Source of the DNA: JBBSUX01 sp038234045
Lineage (GTDB): Bacteria; Pseudomonadota; Gammaproteobacteria; Burkholderiales; Burkholderiaceae_C
Assembly: GCA_038234045.1 (NCBI GenBank)
Contig: JBBSUX010000019.1
Span: 1 to 21,864 of the forward strand
Direction of reading: 5' to 3'
Length of the DNA: 21,864 bases
Every line of letters begins with the position of its first letter. Position 1 is the first letter of the stretch. Both the position numbers and the translations under genes were made by a program. The notes beneath the pieces were generated by a model, which was not told the DNA's origin, ran no database searches, and worked only from the letters and a program-made list of their open reading frames with translations. Below are positions 7,746-16,060 of the stretch, piece by piece.

Positions 7746-7811
7746 TCGCCCATGCTCGCGATTCTTTCTGCCCGGCACGAAGCCCAGTATTCGCGTTTGT
7801 TCCGCAGCTGA
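7746..7811 (+). pseudogene. ureF: ureF remnant: last ~22 codons only
   Basis: The final residues SPMLAILSARHEAQYSRLFR, then S and TGA, match the highly conserved UreF C-terminus (RHExQYSRLFRS in the family). They follow directly in frame after ureC VRADGEL. Loss of the ureC end, all of ureE and about 90% of ureF in a single deletion explains this. UreF is the GTPase-activating partner of UreG, and this stub has no function of its own. The identification rests on one short but distinctive motif in the expected position, just before ureG. Confidence 0.75.
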
Positions 7812-7837
7812 AAAGCCGCTTTATCGAAACCCCCGTC

Positions 7838-8505
7838 ATGGCCTCCAAACTGCACCATATAGCCAACCGCGACAAGCACCTGCCGCCGCTGCGGGTGGGC
7901 ATCGGCGGGCCCGTCGGCCCGGGCAAGACGACCCTGCTGGAGATACTTTGCAAGGCGATGCGCGCGCAGTACGACCTGGTCGCCATCACCAACGATATCT
8001 ACACCAAGGAAGATCAGCGCCTGCTCACCGTGAGCGGTGCGCTCCCGGCCGACCGCATCATGGGCGTTGAAACGGGGGGATGCCCGCACACGGCGATCCG
8101 CGAGGATTGCTCCATCAATCTCGAAGCCATCGACCGCATGCTGGTGGAGCATCCGAATGCCGACATTGTTTTGTCGACTCCGGCGGCGACAACGTCGCGG
8201 CCACTTTAAGCCCCGAGCTGAGCGATCTGACGATCTATGTCATCGACGTGGCCGCCGGCGAGAAGATCCCGTGCAAGGGCGGACCGGGCATCACCAAGAG
8301 CGACCTCTTCATCATCAACAAGACCGACCTCGCGCCGCATGTGGGCGCCGATCTCTCGGTCATGGAATCCGATACCCGCCGCATGCGGACCAATGCCAGC
8401 GGCGTGTTGCGGCCCTTTGTAATGACCAACCTCAAGATCTTGCAGGGCGTGGCCGAGGTGGTGGCGTTTATCGAAGAGAAGGGGATGCTGCGCGGCGCCG
8501 TCTGA
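7838..8505 (+). pseudogene. ureG: ureG with one-base frameshift: urease nickel-insertion GTPase
   Basis: UreG supplies GTP-driven nickel delivery. It reads normally from ATG 7838 (HLPPLRVGIGGPVGPGKTTL), through AITNDIYTKEDQRLL and the nickel-binding CPH motif in GVETGGCPHTAIREDCSINL, to NADIV. Near 8170-8175 one base seems missing. The original frame ends at a TAA by 8209, while the continuation (DSGGDNVAATLSPELSDLTI, GEKIPCKGGPGITKSDLFII, NKTDLAPHV) lies in another frame to TGA at 8503-8505. Restoring one base after GTTTT gives the family reading DIVFVDSGGDN. The P-loop reads GGPVGPGKTT where the family has GGPVGSGKT, so a conserved serine has become proline, another sign of decay. A sequencing error could explain the frameshift alone, but not the wider decay of the locus. 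Confidence 0.9.
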
Positions 8506-8517
8506 ATTGGGCGCTGG

Positions 8518-9417
8518 TCAGGCGGGCGTTGCCTTTGCTTGCAGAATGGCAGCCGCCACTTCAGCAAATCCTTCACCTCGTTCACCCAAGGTCACATAGC
8601 GCGGCAGCGCCTTCAATTGCGGCACGAAGCGTGCAATGTTGGCGACGCCTACGCTGTGCGTGAAGCGCGCGAACATCGTCTGGTCGTTGGTCGAGTCGCC
8701 CACATAGACCCACTGGTCGATCTCGGCGACCAGATCACGCTGCCATAAGGTGCGAAGGATCCAGCGCGCACCCGAGAGCTTGTCGTGGTCGCCGAACCAG
8801 CCGTTGATGTGGATGCTGCTGACCGTCGCATGCATGCCTTCGCTTCGGAGCAGTGCGACAACCTGATCGATGGTGGATTGCGGCAGCTGCGCGAACTCGC
8901 TGTGATCGATAGCGATATCGGTCTCGCGGCCGGGTGAATCCTGCGCCAGGGTCGTGCCGGGGATTTCATGCACTACACGCGCGGCAACTTGCTGCATACG
9001 GATCGCATTTTTTGCGCGTGTCGCCGCATCCTGCTGATATACCTTTGATAGCTGCTTGTGCCCGTATTGATTAGGCTCTGAGTCATTTTTTTTCGGGGAA
9101 ACCAGAGCTACGGCGCCATTTTCCGCTACCACCGCATCCACCGGCCAGGTCATCGCAAAGGTCTCGCTCCAGCCCACTGGCCGACCAGTAATCGGTATGA
9201 CGGTCAAGCCCGCTGCGCTTAGCGCATGCAATGCCTCCAGCGCCTCGGCAGTGATCGCGCCTTCAGTGGTGAGCGTGTCGTCGATGTCGGTGAATACGCC
9301 GAAGATGTTGCGTCGTTGAGCGGCCGGCCATTCAACCAGCGGACGCATGGATCGTGCGTGGTCCGCAGGGGGCGGCGCTCGCCCGAACAAGACAGGCGCT
9401 ATTTCACTTTTTGGCAT
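8518..9417 (-). CDS. HAD-superfamily (subclass IIB) sugar-phosphatase-like hydrolase
   Basis: A 299-residue cytosolic phosphatase of the Cof/trehalose-phosphatase type. Motif I with the two catalytic aspartates is FTDIDDTLTTEG, motif II is VIPITGRP, the motif III lysine is in DHDKLSGARWIL, and motif IV is YVGDSTNDQTMFARF. The large cap between motifs II and III (with SSIHINGWFGDHDK) is typical of HAD-IIB enzymes acting on sugar phosphates, including mannosyl-3-phosphoglycerate and trehalose-6-phosphate. The substrate is not determined. The ATG at 9417 overlaps the end of the upstream hydrolase gene by 14 bp, suggesting coupled translation. A later ATG at 9348 is also possible, because residues before it are poorly conserved in character. 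Its place at the end of the glycan gene series fits sugar-nucleotide or sugar-phosphate turnover. Confidence 0.82.
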   Translation of the reverse strand: MPKSEIAPVLFGRAPPPADHARSMRPLVEWPAAQRRNIFGVFTDIDDTLTTEGAITAEALEALHALSAAGLTVIPITGRPVGWSETFAMTWPVDAVVAENGAVALVSPKKNDSEPNQYGHKQLSKVYQQDAATRAKNAIRMQQVAARVVHEIPGTTLAQDSPGRETDIAIDHSEFAQLPQSTIDQVVALLRSEGMHATVSSIHINGWFGDHDKLSGARWILRTLWQRDLVAEIDQWVYVGDSTNDQTMFARFTHSVGVANIARFVPQLKALPRYVTLGERGEGFAEVAAAILQAKATPA

Positions 9418-11266
9418 AGCTTTGGATGGCGCGATAGAAGTTGGCTGAACCCTCGACGGAGTTGTCCGGACGCAGTTCAAGCCGCTTCAGTGCTTGCATA
9501 CCTTGAATCTGACGCGGCGATGTGATCGACATGTAGTACGGGCTGATGAATCTCGCACCACTGTCCAACTGCGAGCGCATCGCGCGCAGGTGAACGTTGG
9601 GGTCCTTCCACTGCTGCGGATTGAATTCGGGCACGCCGTAGTCGCGCAGGCCGCGCTTCGAGATGATGCCCCGCACCCAGTCGCTGTCGGCTGCCCCACC
9701 GTAGAGGTTGAGGCCGGAGTGCCATGGATTGCCGGGGCCGATCGCGAGGTCTGCCGCGAAGAGCTGCGCATTCCAGGTCGAGTTCACTTCCGGCACGATC
9801 TGGTGCGAATACAGCTTGCGAGCGGGAACCCCCGCCTTTTCGGCAATCTCGTAAAAGTTCAGCAAGAAGTTGCGGACCTGCTCGTTGCGATACAGGTCCC
9901 AGTCGCGCGCCAGCGGATTGAAGTACACATCCTGGCCGGATTTGGGCAGATCAAGCGAGAACCGGACAACCGAGGCCCCTCCCGGCTTTGCCAGCCCGCG
10001 CAAGCCGGCAGGTGGCCCTCCTTGGATGGCTCGCTGGTCGCGTGGCACGATCTGGAATGGAAACTCCGCCATCAATATCTTGTTATCCTTCTTTGCGATG
10101 GTGGCCGCGACGATCTGGACGATATGGGCTCCCGCGGGCAGCCCGGTGTAATCAAGGTTGGTCCGAAATCCCACATTGGGGTCGGTGATGGAGTCGACCG
10201 CCCGGTAGACATCCAACCGGTTGTAACCTCGCTCAATCGGGCCGATGCGTTTGCCGTCCACGTACAGGTCAAGCGCTGTTATCCGGTGCTCGGGGTCCCA
10301 TAGCCAGCCTGATACCGGGAGGGTTCCGTCGGCAAATCCGTCGTAGTGCTCGCCAAAGGAAGTGAGCCGGTCATGGCGGATGTCTTTCGAAGGCGCGGGG
10401 ATGGACGTGAAATCCGGGTACGAGAATTCGCCGTGGCGGTTGAATGCGGCGAGACTGCTATAGCGCTTTTGCAGCCAGGCATGAAATCCCGCCACCGACG
10501 CCGGGCTGTAGTCCGTGACCCGGATGCCGCTGAACTTGCCCATCCCCGACTCGAAGTCAGGAAACATCTGGTGAACCTCCCCCGCCATGGTGACCGCTAC
10601 GATCTCATTTTTTGCGGCAGCAGGCAGACGCGCGATGCGGTGCGCCACAGCGCGCAGCGCCTCGAAGCGGAAGTGATTCACTGGTATGGAAGGGTCGGTC
10701 AGCAAGGTGTAGGGATAGACCTTGTTGCCGAAGTAGTCCGTGATCGGCGCGCTCTGGTCGGCGAACTTCAGCAGGTTGCGTGGATCCTTCACCAGCTCTG
10801 CGCTAAGAGGTCCCTGAGTATCGAAATGATTGGCCGCGAGGTAGATCACCACCGGGCGTTTCACGCGCGATGTCAGGCCGAGGAGCTTGTCGATGCGCGC
10901 CGTATTCAGCACCCACTTGTCGTTTCGCTTTTCGTAGAGGCCCAACAGCGCGATTGTCAAGGTGTAGCCGATCTGTACAGCTCCATGCGGGCCACCCGGT
11001 TCGAGCGTGTCCAGCGATTCGCGCAAAGCCGCTGCGGTGTCGAAGCCCTTGCGGGCGCAGATCGATGTGGAGTCGGGCAATTCGATGCGTTTGATGTGTT
11101 CGGACGCCTCTTCGCATGCGCCGATGCCCTCCATGACGGGGGCAATGATCAGCGGTTGGCGCGGACCCTCCTGCGCCCAGGACACCATAGTCACGCATAA
11201 GCCCGTGAGCATTGCAACAACGCGGGTTCGGAAGAAGTGGCTTTCGTGGAGTGGTTGAGGAAGCAT
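9404..11266 (-). CDS. Secreted glycoside-hydrolase-like protein with inserted beta-sandwich domain
   Basis: A 620-residue protein with an N-terminal signal peptide (VVAMLTGLCVTMVSWAQ; probable cleavage near residue 31). The pattern suggests a clan-A-like TIM barrel. VAVTMAGEVHQMFPDF gives a candidate acid/base Glu230, and YGVPEFNPQQW gives a candidate nucleophile Glu547, each late in a predicted strand. Between them, residues about 318-410 (SGWLWDP, LDLYVDGKRIG, NVGFRTNLDYTGLPAGAH) resemble the small Ig-like domain often attached to or inserted in bacterial surface proteins. No specific GH family can be assigned from motifs alone; the nearest in style are GH42-like proteins. It sits directly downstream of the gtr-type trio and may trim or remodel the glycan built there. 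The start ATG at 11266 has no strong ribosome site, and a second Met at 11212 is within the signal peptide. Confidence 0.6.
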   Translation of the reverse strand: MLPQPLHESHFFRTRVVAMLTGLCVTMVSWAQEGPRQPLIIAPVMEGIGACEEASEHIKRIELPDSTSICARKGFDTAAALRESLDTLEPGGPHGAVQIGYTLTIALLGLYEKRNDKWVLNTARIDKLLGLTSRVKRPVVIYLAANHFDTQGPLSAELVKDPRNLLKFADQSAPITDYFGNKVYPYTLLTDPSIPVNHFRFEALRAVAHRIARLPAAAKNEIVAVTMAGEVHQMFPDFESGMGKFSGIRVTDYSPASVAGFHAWLQKRYSSLAAFNRHGEFSYPDFTSIPAPSKDIRHDRLTSFGEHYDGFADGTLPVSGWLWDPEHRITALDLYVDGKRIGPIERGYNRLDVYRAVDSITDPNVGFRTNLDYTGLPAGAHIVQIVAATIAKKDNKILMAEFPFQIVPRDQRAIQGGPPAGLRGLAKPGGASVVRFSLDLPKSGQDVYFNPLARDWDLYRNEQVRNFLLNFYEIAEKAGVPARKLYSHQIVPEVNSTWNAQLFAADLAIGPGNPWHSGLNLYGGAADSDWVRGIISKRGLRDYGVPEFNPQQWKDPNVHLRAMRSQLDSGARFISPYYMSITSPRQIQGMQALKRLELRPDNSVEGSANFYRAIQSYAKK

Positions 11267-11349
11267 TGGTCAGAGAGGAGTTCAAGAGGATTTTCGGATG
11301 GCGAATCTCGACGGCCGGCGGTTGCCGTCGCTCCTCGGTTCACCCGCAA

Positions 11350-11814
11350 TCAGCGCCGGAAAACGAAAAAGCGCGCCGCGAAAAAATTGACGGCCAACCC
11401 TGCAATGCTGCCAGCTGCCACACCAGCAACACCCGCAAATGGACCATGTACCAGCCTTAGCGTGACGACATAGGCAACGTAGTTGACGACAGCGCCGCCG
11501 AGCATCGAGCCGACGTATTTGCAGTATTCACTAAGGATTACGGCGGCGCCTGAGGAATTGTCACGTTGTGCGGCGTGCGCAAACGTAAAACGCCGGTTGA
11601 ACCACCAAGTGACAGTGACTGCCGCCATGAACGACAGTACCCGCGCTGCATACCAGCCGAGCAGTCCCACCGCGGCATACAGCACGGCCACATCCACCAG
11701 AAAGCCGACGGTACCGACCACGCAGAACCGGAGAAACTGTCCGCGGCCTGAGCGTTTGTTCGTTAGGTCTGCCTCGAGGGTGGGTTCAGCATTCCCGGGG
11801 AGGGGTCCGATCAT
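11350..11814 (-). CDS. GtrA-family membrane protein (putative polyprenyl-phosphate-sugar flippase)
   Basis: 154 residues with four hydrophobic segments: FLRFCVVGTVGFLVDVAVLY, the ARVLSFMAAVTVTWWFNRRF region, a third around YVGSMLGGAVVNYVAYVV, and a fourth near the end (AAGSIAGLAVNFFAARFFVF). The GTxGFLVD and NFxxxRxFVF motifs are typical of GtrA. The family is thought to flip undecaprenyl-phosphate-linked glucose or related sugars to the periplasmic side. The ATG overlaps the stop of the GtrB-like gene by 4 bases (11811-11814), a strong sign of an operon with coupled translation. There is an 83-bp gap to the hydrolase-like gene downstream. Confidence 0.88.
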   Translation of the reverse strand: MIGPLPGNAEPTLEADLTNKRSGRGQFLRFCVVGTVGFLVDVAVLYAAVGLLGWYAARVLSFMAAVTVTWWFNRRFTFAHAAQRDNSSGAAVILSEYCKYVGSMLGGAVVNYVAYVVTLRLVHGPFAGVAGVAAGSIAGLAVNFFAARFFVFRR

Positions 11815-12821
11815 GCTTCAGCTTCCGATGCATGTTCACTTTCCATCCCGGGCTGGGCTGCTTTTGCGGCGTCGCTCGCCGAGATGACAGCCGGTGCATA
11901 TCCCTGTACAAAATACAGCGGACGACGTTTGGTTTCGTTATAGATCCGTCCGAGATATTCGCCAATCACGCCAATAAAGAGAAGCTGTATACCACCGAGA
12001 AACAGCATGGTGACCATCAAAGTGGGAAAGCCCGCAACGCGATTCCCCAAGATAAGCGTCTTCACGGTGATCCAAGCGCCGGAAATGAAGGCGATGACGG
12101 AGACCAGCATGCCCATGTAGCTAGCCAGTTTCAGCGGCAATATCGTGAAAGAGGTTATGCCTTCGATGGCGAAATTCCAGAGGCGCCAATAATTGAACTT
12201 GGTCTCACCCGCTGCGCGCGGGTCGCGCCTGTAATGCACGGCTGTCGATGGGAAGCCGACCCAGGCGAACAAACCCTTCATGAACCGGTGGTGTTCGCGC
12301 AGCTGCAAAAGGGCGTCCACAGCTCGCCGGCTCATCAACCGGAAGTCACCGGTATCGGCAGGAATCGGGGTTTTCGAGAGCCTGCCCATCACACGGTAGA
12401 AGAAAGACGCAGTGGCTTGTTTCAGCCAACTCTCTCCATCGCGGCTGGTTCGGTGCGCATAGACCACGTCGTTGCCGGCTTCCCATTCACGCAGAAGATC
12501 GGCGATGAGCTCTGGAGGATCCTGCAGGTCCGCGTCGATGATCACCACGGCATCCCCCCGCGCATGGTCAAGCCCCGCCGTCATGGCGATTTCCTTGCCG
12601 AAGTTGCGTGAAAGGTCGACGCTGGCGATGCGGGCGTCTTGAGCGCGCAACTGGTCGATGATCGACTGGGTTGCATCCTTGCTTCCATCATTGACCAGTA
12701 CGAATTCCCAGGCGTATTCGGACAATCGGTCTGCCACTTGCGCAATGCGCTGGTGAAAGGTGTGGAGCACCGCTTCCTCGTTGAAGGCGGGAACGACGAT
12801 GGAGATCAGGCGCTTCTTCAT
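11811..12821 (-). CDS. GtrB-like GT2 polyprenyl-phosphate glycosyltransferase
   Basis: 336 residues. The GT2 fold starts with ISIVVPAFNEE, continues with EFVLVNDGSKDAT and the metal-binding IIDADLQDPPELI, and has the acceptor-region motif TGDFRLMSRRAVDAL and the loop AGETKFNYWRLWNFAIEG. Two C-terminal transmembrane helices (MGMLVSVIAFISGAWITV and TLMVTMLFLGGIQLLFIGVI) and the tail GEYLGRIYNETKRRPLY are diagnostic of the GtrB/DPM1-like group. It transfers a sugar from its nucleotide donor to undecaprenyl phosphate on the cytoplasmic face. The ATG at 12821 shares one base with the TAA of the upstream gene (TAATG), and its stop overlaps the GtrA start. The sugar (glucose is usual) is not known here. 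Confidence 0.92.
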   Translation of the reverse strand: MKKRLISIVVPAFNEEAVLHTFHQRIAQVADRLSEYAWEFVLVNDGSKDATQSIIDQLRAQDARIASVDLSRNFGKEIAMTAGLDHARGDAVVIIDADLQDPPELIADLLREWEAGNDVVYAHRTSRDGESWLKQATASFFYRVMGRLSKTPIPADTGDFRLMSRRAVDALLQLREHHRFMKGLFAWVGFPSTAVHYRRDPRAAGETKFNYWRLWNFAIEGITSFTILPLKLASYMGMLVSVIAFISGAWITVKTLILGNRVAGFPTLMVTMLFLGGIQLLFIGVIGEYLGRIYNETKRRPLYFVQGYAPAVISASDAAKAAQPGMESEHASEAEA

Positions 12822-14320
12822 TAGTCGACAGTGAGGTGGTTGGGCGGCCTGGACGGCGGATGCGGCGGCCAATCTGCATCATGCCGCAGCCGCGCAGCAC
12901 GAGGTGCGCCGTCATGTTTTCGCAAACGTCTGGTGCCAGCGACCCGTCCGTATATCTGCAGCGCAAGGATCAGCGTCAGCGCATCAAGTGCGAACTGTGC
13001 CGCCCACCAGTGTTTGCTGAGATCGCGCACCCCTTCGCCCAGTATCCCAATGAAGAGCTGGCTCACTACAAAGAGCGTGAGGAACAGGCATGCGAGTGCC
13101 CAGGGCTGTTGATTCTCTCGGCGGCGCCAGAGCCCAGCCAACAGGCCAGCCAGAAGAATCCACCCGGACATGGGCGCTACCGTGCGGTCACGCAACTCGG
13201 ACAGCTTGAGGAGAAACAGGCCCGAGCCATAGGAATCCGCATGCGATGGGGCGATGTATGGAAAGTAGTGGAAGACATGGAAGTAGGTCGTCGTGAAATG
13301 CACTGGCACTGTTTCGCGCAACAACAGCATCGGTATCCATGGGTAGCGGAGATAAGGCTTAAGGACCTCCTTCAGCGTGAGAGTCTGTGTGCCGTAACAG
13401 GTCGTTCCGCCACGCACTACTTTCGCACCTGCCGGATCGAGCGCTCGCCATCCCCATGCGTCGACGCCGATACACGCCTGTTGACGCGGGGTGAGTCCGA
13501 TGGCGCGCTGTTGACCCGGCGTCAGCGACATGTAGGATCCGAAGTACGTGGACTGATGGTAATTGAGTTGCTTGTAACGGTTGTCCGCCAAGGTCGCCAC
13601 TCCGACCGCCTGAGTGAGCGCAAGCGCCAGCATCAGCTTGCCATCGAGCTTCTTGCGGTGGCGAAGCGCGACTACGCCGCTGCACAGCGCGATCAGGGTT
13701 GGCAGATAAAAGTACTGAACCTTGCATAGGGTACAACCCAGCGTGCCCACTACCAGCATCACGGTGCGCAGACCACTTCGCGCCGCGAGCAACCCGTACA
13801 GAAGCGCGGGGAAAAACAGCAGAAAAGAGTACTCGCTGTAGAACGATTTAGCTACGCCGATCGTGTGCGCTACGAAGAAAAGCAGGCACACCACTGGAAA
13901 GATGAAATAACGCGCTGCACGGGGTGCACGCATCAGCGTGGCAAGTCGGTTCGTGAGTAACGCAGCGAACCATATCAGCAGCACTTTGAGCGCTATGGAC
14001 GAAACCTGCAGGTCGTAGAAGTTGTGGAACGGTTCTTGCAATTTAGCGAAAAGCCAGAAGATATAGCTTGACAGGTCGAAGTGCTCGATCGCAACGAAAC
14101 CTTCTGGCCGAAACGGCCAACGCAAGGCGCGTGGTCCCATCGGTAGGCCGGCCGACATGAAGTGGATCACCCGCGAGAAATCGCCGTGATCGCGAAAGAC
14201 CAGGTTCTCGGACGCGACGATCAGAAAGGCGCCCACCACCAGCATGAATATCCGCAGTGGCCAGGGGTTGCGACCCATGACGCGCGGCTGTGGAGATGTG
14301 GGCCCCAAGGAACGCCGCAT
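12821..14320 (-). CDS. Polytopic membrane protein, candidate GT-C-type (Gtr-specific) glycosyltransferase
   Basis: A 499-residue protein with about ten hydrophobic segments, for example MLVVGAFLIVASENLVF, YFIFPVVCLLFFVAHTIGVA, GLRTVMLVVGTLGCTLC and LACLFLTLFVVSQLFIGILG. Just after the first segment comes FRDHGDFSR, an acidic first periplasmic loop as expected of GT-C enzymes that use polyprenyl-phosphate sugars. Large soluble loops lie between segments (around QQRAIGLTPRQQACIGVDAW). It is the first of three coupled genes with GtrB- and GtrA-like products, the place that serotype-specific transferases (GtrC and others) take in O-antigen modification clusters. Family identity cannot be given from motifs. 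The ATG at 14320 is chosen because more upstream starts would overlap prfC. ATG at 14278 is an alternative. Confidence 0.7.
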   Translation of the reverse strand: MRRSLGPTSPQPRVMGRNPWPLRIFMLVVGAFLIVASENLVFRDHGDFSRVIHFMSAGLPMGPRALRWPFRPEGFVAIEHFDLSSYIFWLFAKLQEPFHNFYDLQVSSIALKVLLIWFAALLTNRLATLMRAPRAARYFIFPVVCLLFFVAHTIGVAKSFYSEYSFLLFFPALLYGLLAARSGLRTVMLVVGTLGCTLCKVQYFYLPTLIALCSGVVALRHRKKLDGKLMLALALTQAVGVATLADNRYKQLNYHQSTYFGSYMSLTPGQQRAIGLTPRQQACIGVDAWGWRALDPAGAKVVRGGTTCYGTQTLTLKEVLKPYLRYPWIPMLLLRETVPVHFTTTYFHVFHYFPYIAPSHADSYGSGLFLLKLSELRDRTVAPMSGWILLAGLLAGLWRRRENQQPWALACLFLTLFVVSQLFIGILGEGVRDLSKHWWAAQFALDALTLILALQIYGRVAGTRRLRKHDGAPRAARLRHDADWPPHPPSRPPNHLTVD

Positions 14321-14333
14321 GCTGGAGGCCGCT

Positions 14334-15974
14334 TCAACTAGCGGTCTGCAACGCCAATCCCGCATGCTCGCGCAAGGGATGGAAATGGATTTTCGGAAAC
14401 CGCTCCTGTGCCAGCCGAACGTCATAGGGCGAGGTACACAGATATGCCAGAGTATTCGCCGCATCGTGCGCCATTCGTAGTGGATAGGCATCGGTGAAGG
14501 CCCGAAGGTCCGGGGCCGAATTGGCGGTGACCCATCGGGCGCCCGTGTATTGGCAGCCGTCAAGTCGGATGTCTGCGTCGTACTCCGCCTTCAAACGATG
14601 CTGTACCACTTCGAATTGCAGTTGCCCCACGGCCCCCAGCAACATGGCACCACCGGCATCGGGCTTGAACACCTGGATCGCGCCTTCTTCTCCCAGCTGG
14701 GCCAGCCCCTGCTGCAATTGCTTGGTGCGCAGCGGGTTCTTCAGGATGACCGTCATGAAAAGCTCTGGAGCGAAAAATGGGAGCCCGGTGAAGAGCAGGT
14801 TGGCACCATCGGTGATGGTGTCGCCCAACTGCACGCCGCCATGGGTGGTAAAGCCGATGATGTCGCCGGCAAACGCCTCATGCACCGCCTCGCGCCGCTG
14901 GCTCATGAACGTGACCACGCTGGTCGGGCGAAGTTCTTTTCCGGTGCGCTGCACCTTCAGCTTCATGCCCGGCGTGTATTTGCCGGAAGCCATGCGCACG
15001 AAAGCTATACGGTCGCGGTGGTTGGCGTCCATGTTGGCCTGCACCTTGAAGACGACACCGGCGAAGTCGGGATCGGCCGGCGCGATCTCCTGCACGATGG
15101 GTTGCCGGTTGACCAGGATGGTACTGATGCGTGGTTGTGGAGAGGGTGCCAGGTCCACCAGCGCGTCGAGCACTTCCATTACACCGAAATTGTTGACGCC
15201 TGAGCCAAAAAAAACCGGTGTCTGTCTGCCCGCAAGGAAGGCCTCGCGGTCCCAGGCGGGCGAAGCGCCGGTGGCGAGTTCCATGGCCTCCATCGACGTG
15301 TCCCACTCACCCGTAAAGCGCTTGCGCAAATTTTCCTGTTCGGAAAGCGGCACCGTTTCAAAATCCTGCGGCAATCGCTCGCTGCCTGCTTCGAATACCG
15401 TCATCGCCTGCGTGCGCAGATTGATGATCCCGCCGAAGGAACGCCCCTGGCCGACGGGCCATGTCATTGGTACGCAGGGCATGCCGAGCTCGCGCTCGAT
15501 CTCGTCGAGGATGTCGAGCGGCTCGCGTACTTCGCGGTCCATCTTGTTGACGAAGGTGATGATGGGTGTGTCGCGCTGCCGGCAGACCTCGATCAACCGG
15601 CGCGTTTGTGCCTCCACGCCATTGGCAGCATCGATCACCATGAGGGCTGAATCCACGGCCGTCAGCACGCGATAGGTGTCTTCCGAAAAATCCTTGTGAC
15701 CAGGCGTGTCCAGCAGGTTGATCACGTGGTCACGGTACGCCATCTGCATGACTGAAGAAGCAACAGAGATGCCGCGCTGCTTTTCGATTTCCATCCAGTC
15801 AGAAGTGGCGTGCCTGCTCGCCTTTCGCGCCTTGACCGAGCCGGCGATCTGGATCGCGCCCGAGAAGAGCAGCAACTTCTCTGTGAGCGTGGTTTTACCA
15901 GCGTCAGGATGGGAAATGATGGCAAAGGTACGGCGCCGGCGGGTTTCGACAGCGAAATCGGAATGGGCGGACAC
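14334..15974 (-). CDS. prfC: Peptide chain release factor 3
   Basis: A 546-residue translational GTPase that recycles RF1 and RF2 from the ribosome. G motifs: G1 ISHPDAGKTTLTEKLLL, G2 region EKQRGISVASSVM, G3 DTPGHKDFSEDTY, G4 FVNKMDRE. RF3-specific stretches include TWPVGQGRSFGGIINLRTQA and the C-terminal part with VGQLQFEVVQHRLKAEYDAD. Length is close to the E. coli protein (529). The start is GTG at 15974, fixed by the usual short lead before RRRRTFAIISHPD. There is no obvious Shine-Dalgarno. It lies between two envelope-glycan modules on the same strand, with 13 bp before the next gene and 86 bp after the previous one, so it may be co-transcribed. Its job is unrelated to theirs. Confidence 0.97.
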   Translation of the reverse strand: MSAHSDFAVETRRRRTFAIISHPDAGKTTLTEKLLLFSGAIQIAGSVKARKASRHATSDWMEIEKQRGISVASSVMQMAYRDHVINLLDTPGHKDFSEDTYRVLTAVDSALMVIDAANGVEAQTRRLIEVCRQRDTPIITFVNKMDREVREPLDILDEIERELGMPCVPMTWPVGQGRSFGGIINLRTQAMTVFEAGSERLPQDFETVPLSEQENLRKRFTGEWDTSMEAMELATGASPAWDREAFLAGRQTPVFFGSGVNNFGVMEVLDALVDLAPSPQPRISTILVNRQPIVQEIAPADPDFAGVVFKVQANMDANHRDRIAFVRMASGKYTPGMKLKVQRTGKELRPTSVVTFMSQRREAVHEAFAGDIIGFTTHGGVQLGDTITDGANLLFTGLPFFAPELFMTVILKNPLRTKQLQQGLAQLGEEGAIQVFKPDAGGAMLLGAVGQLQFEVVQHRLKAEYDADIRLDGCQYTGARWVTANSAPDLRAFTDAYPLRMAHDAANTLAYLCTSPYDVRLAQERFPKIHFHPLREHAGLALQTAS

Positions 15975-16060
15975 AGGCGAGGTTCACAGGTTCTAGGAGA
16001 AGGGGCCCGCCGAAGCATGCGCAGCGAGCCTACTATTTTCGCCGCAGTCGGCGGCAGGTT

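Noticed and set aside
8165..8215. Programmed ribosomal frameshift in ureG
   Set aside because: There is no convincing slippery heptamer or downstream structure, UreG is not known to use frameshifting, and the rest of the urease locus is decayed.
12836..13729. 297-codon plus-strand frame opposite the membrane protein gene
   Set aside because: The minus strand gives a polytopic protein in an operon with overlapping stops and starts; this frame has no hydrophobic pattern or domain.
14494..15675. 393-codon plus-strand open frame opposite prfC
   Set aside because: It is entirely antisense to release factor 3 with all its GTPase motifs. Its Ser/Met-rich composition mirrors the reverse complement of the real gene.
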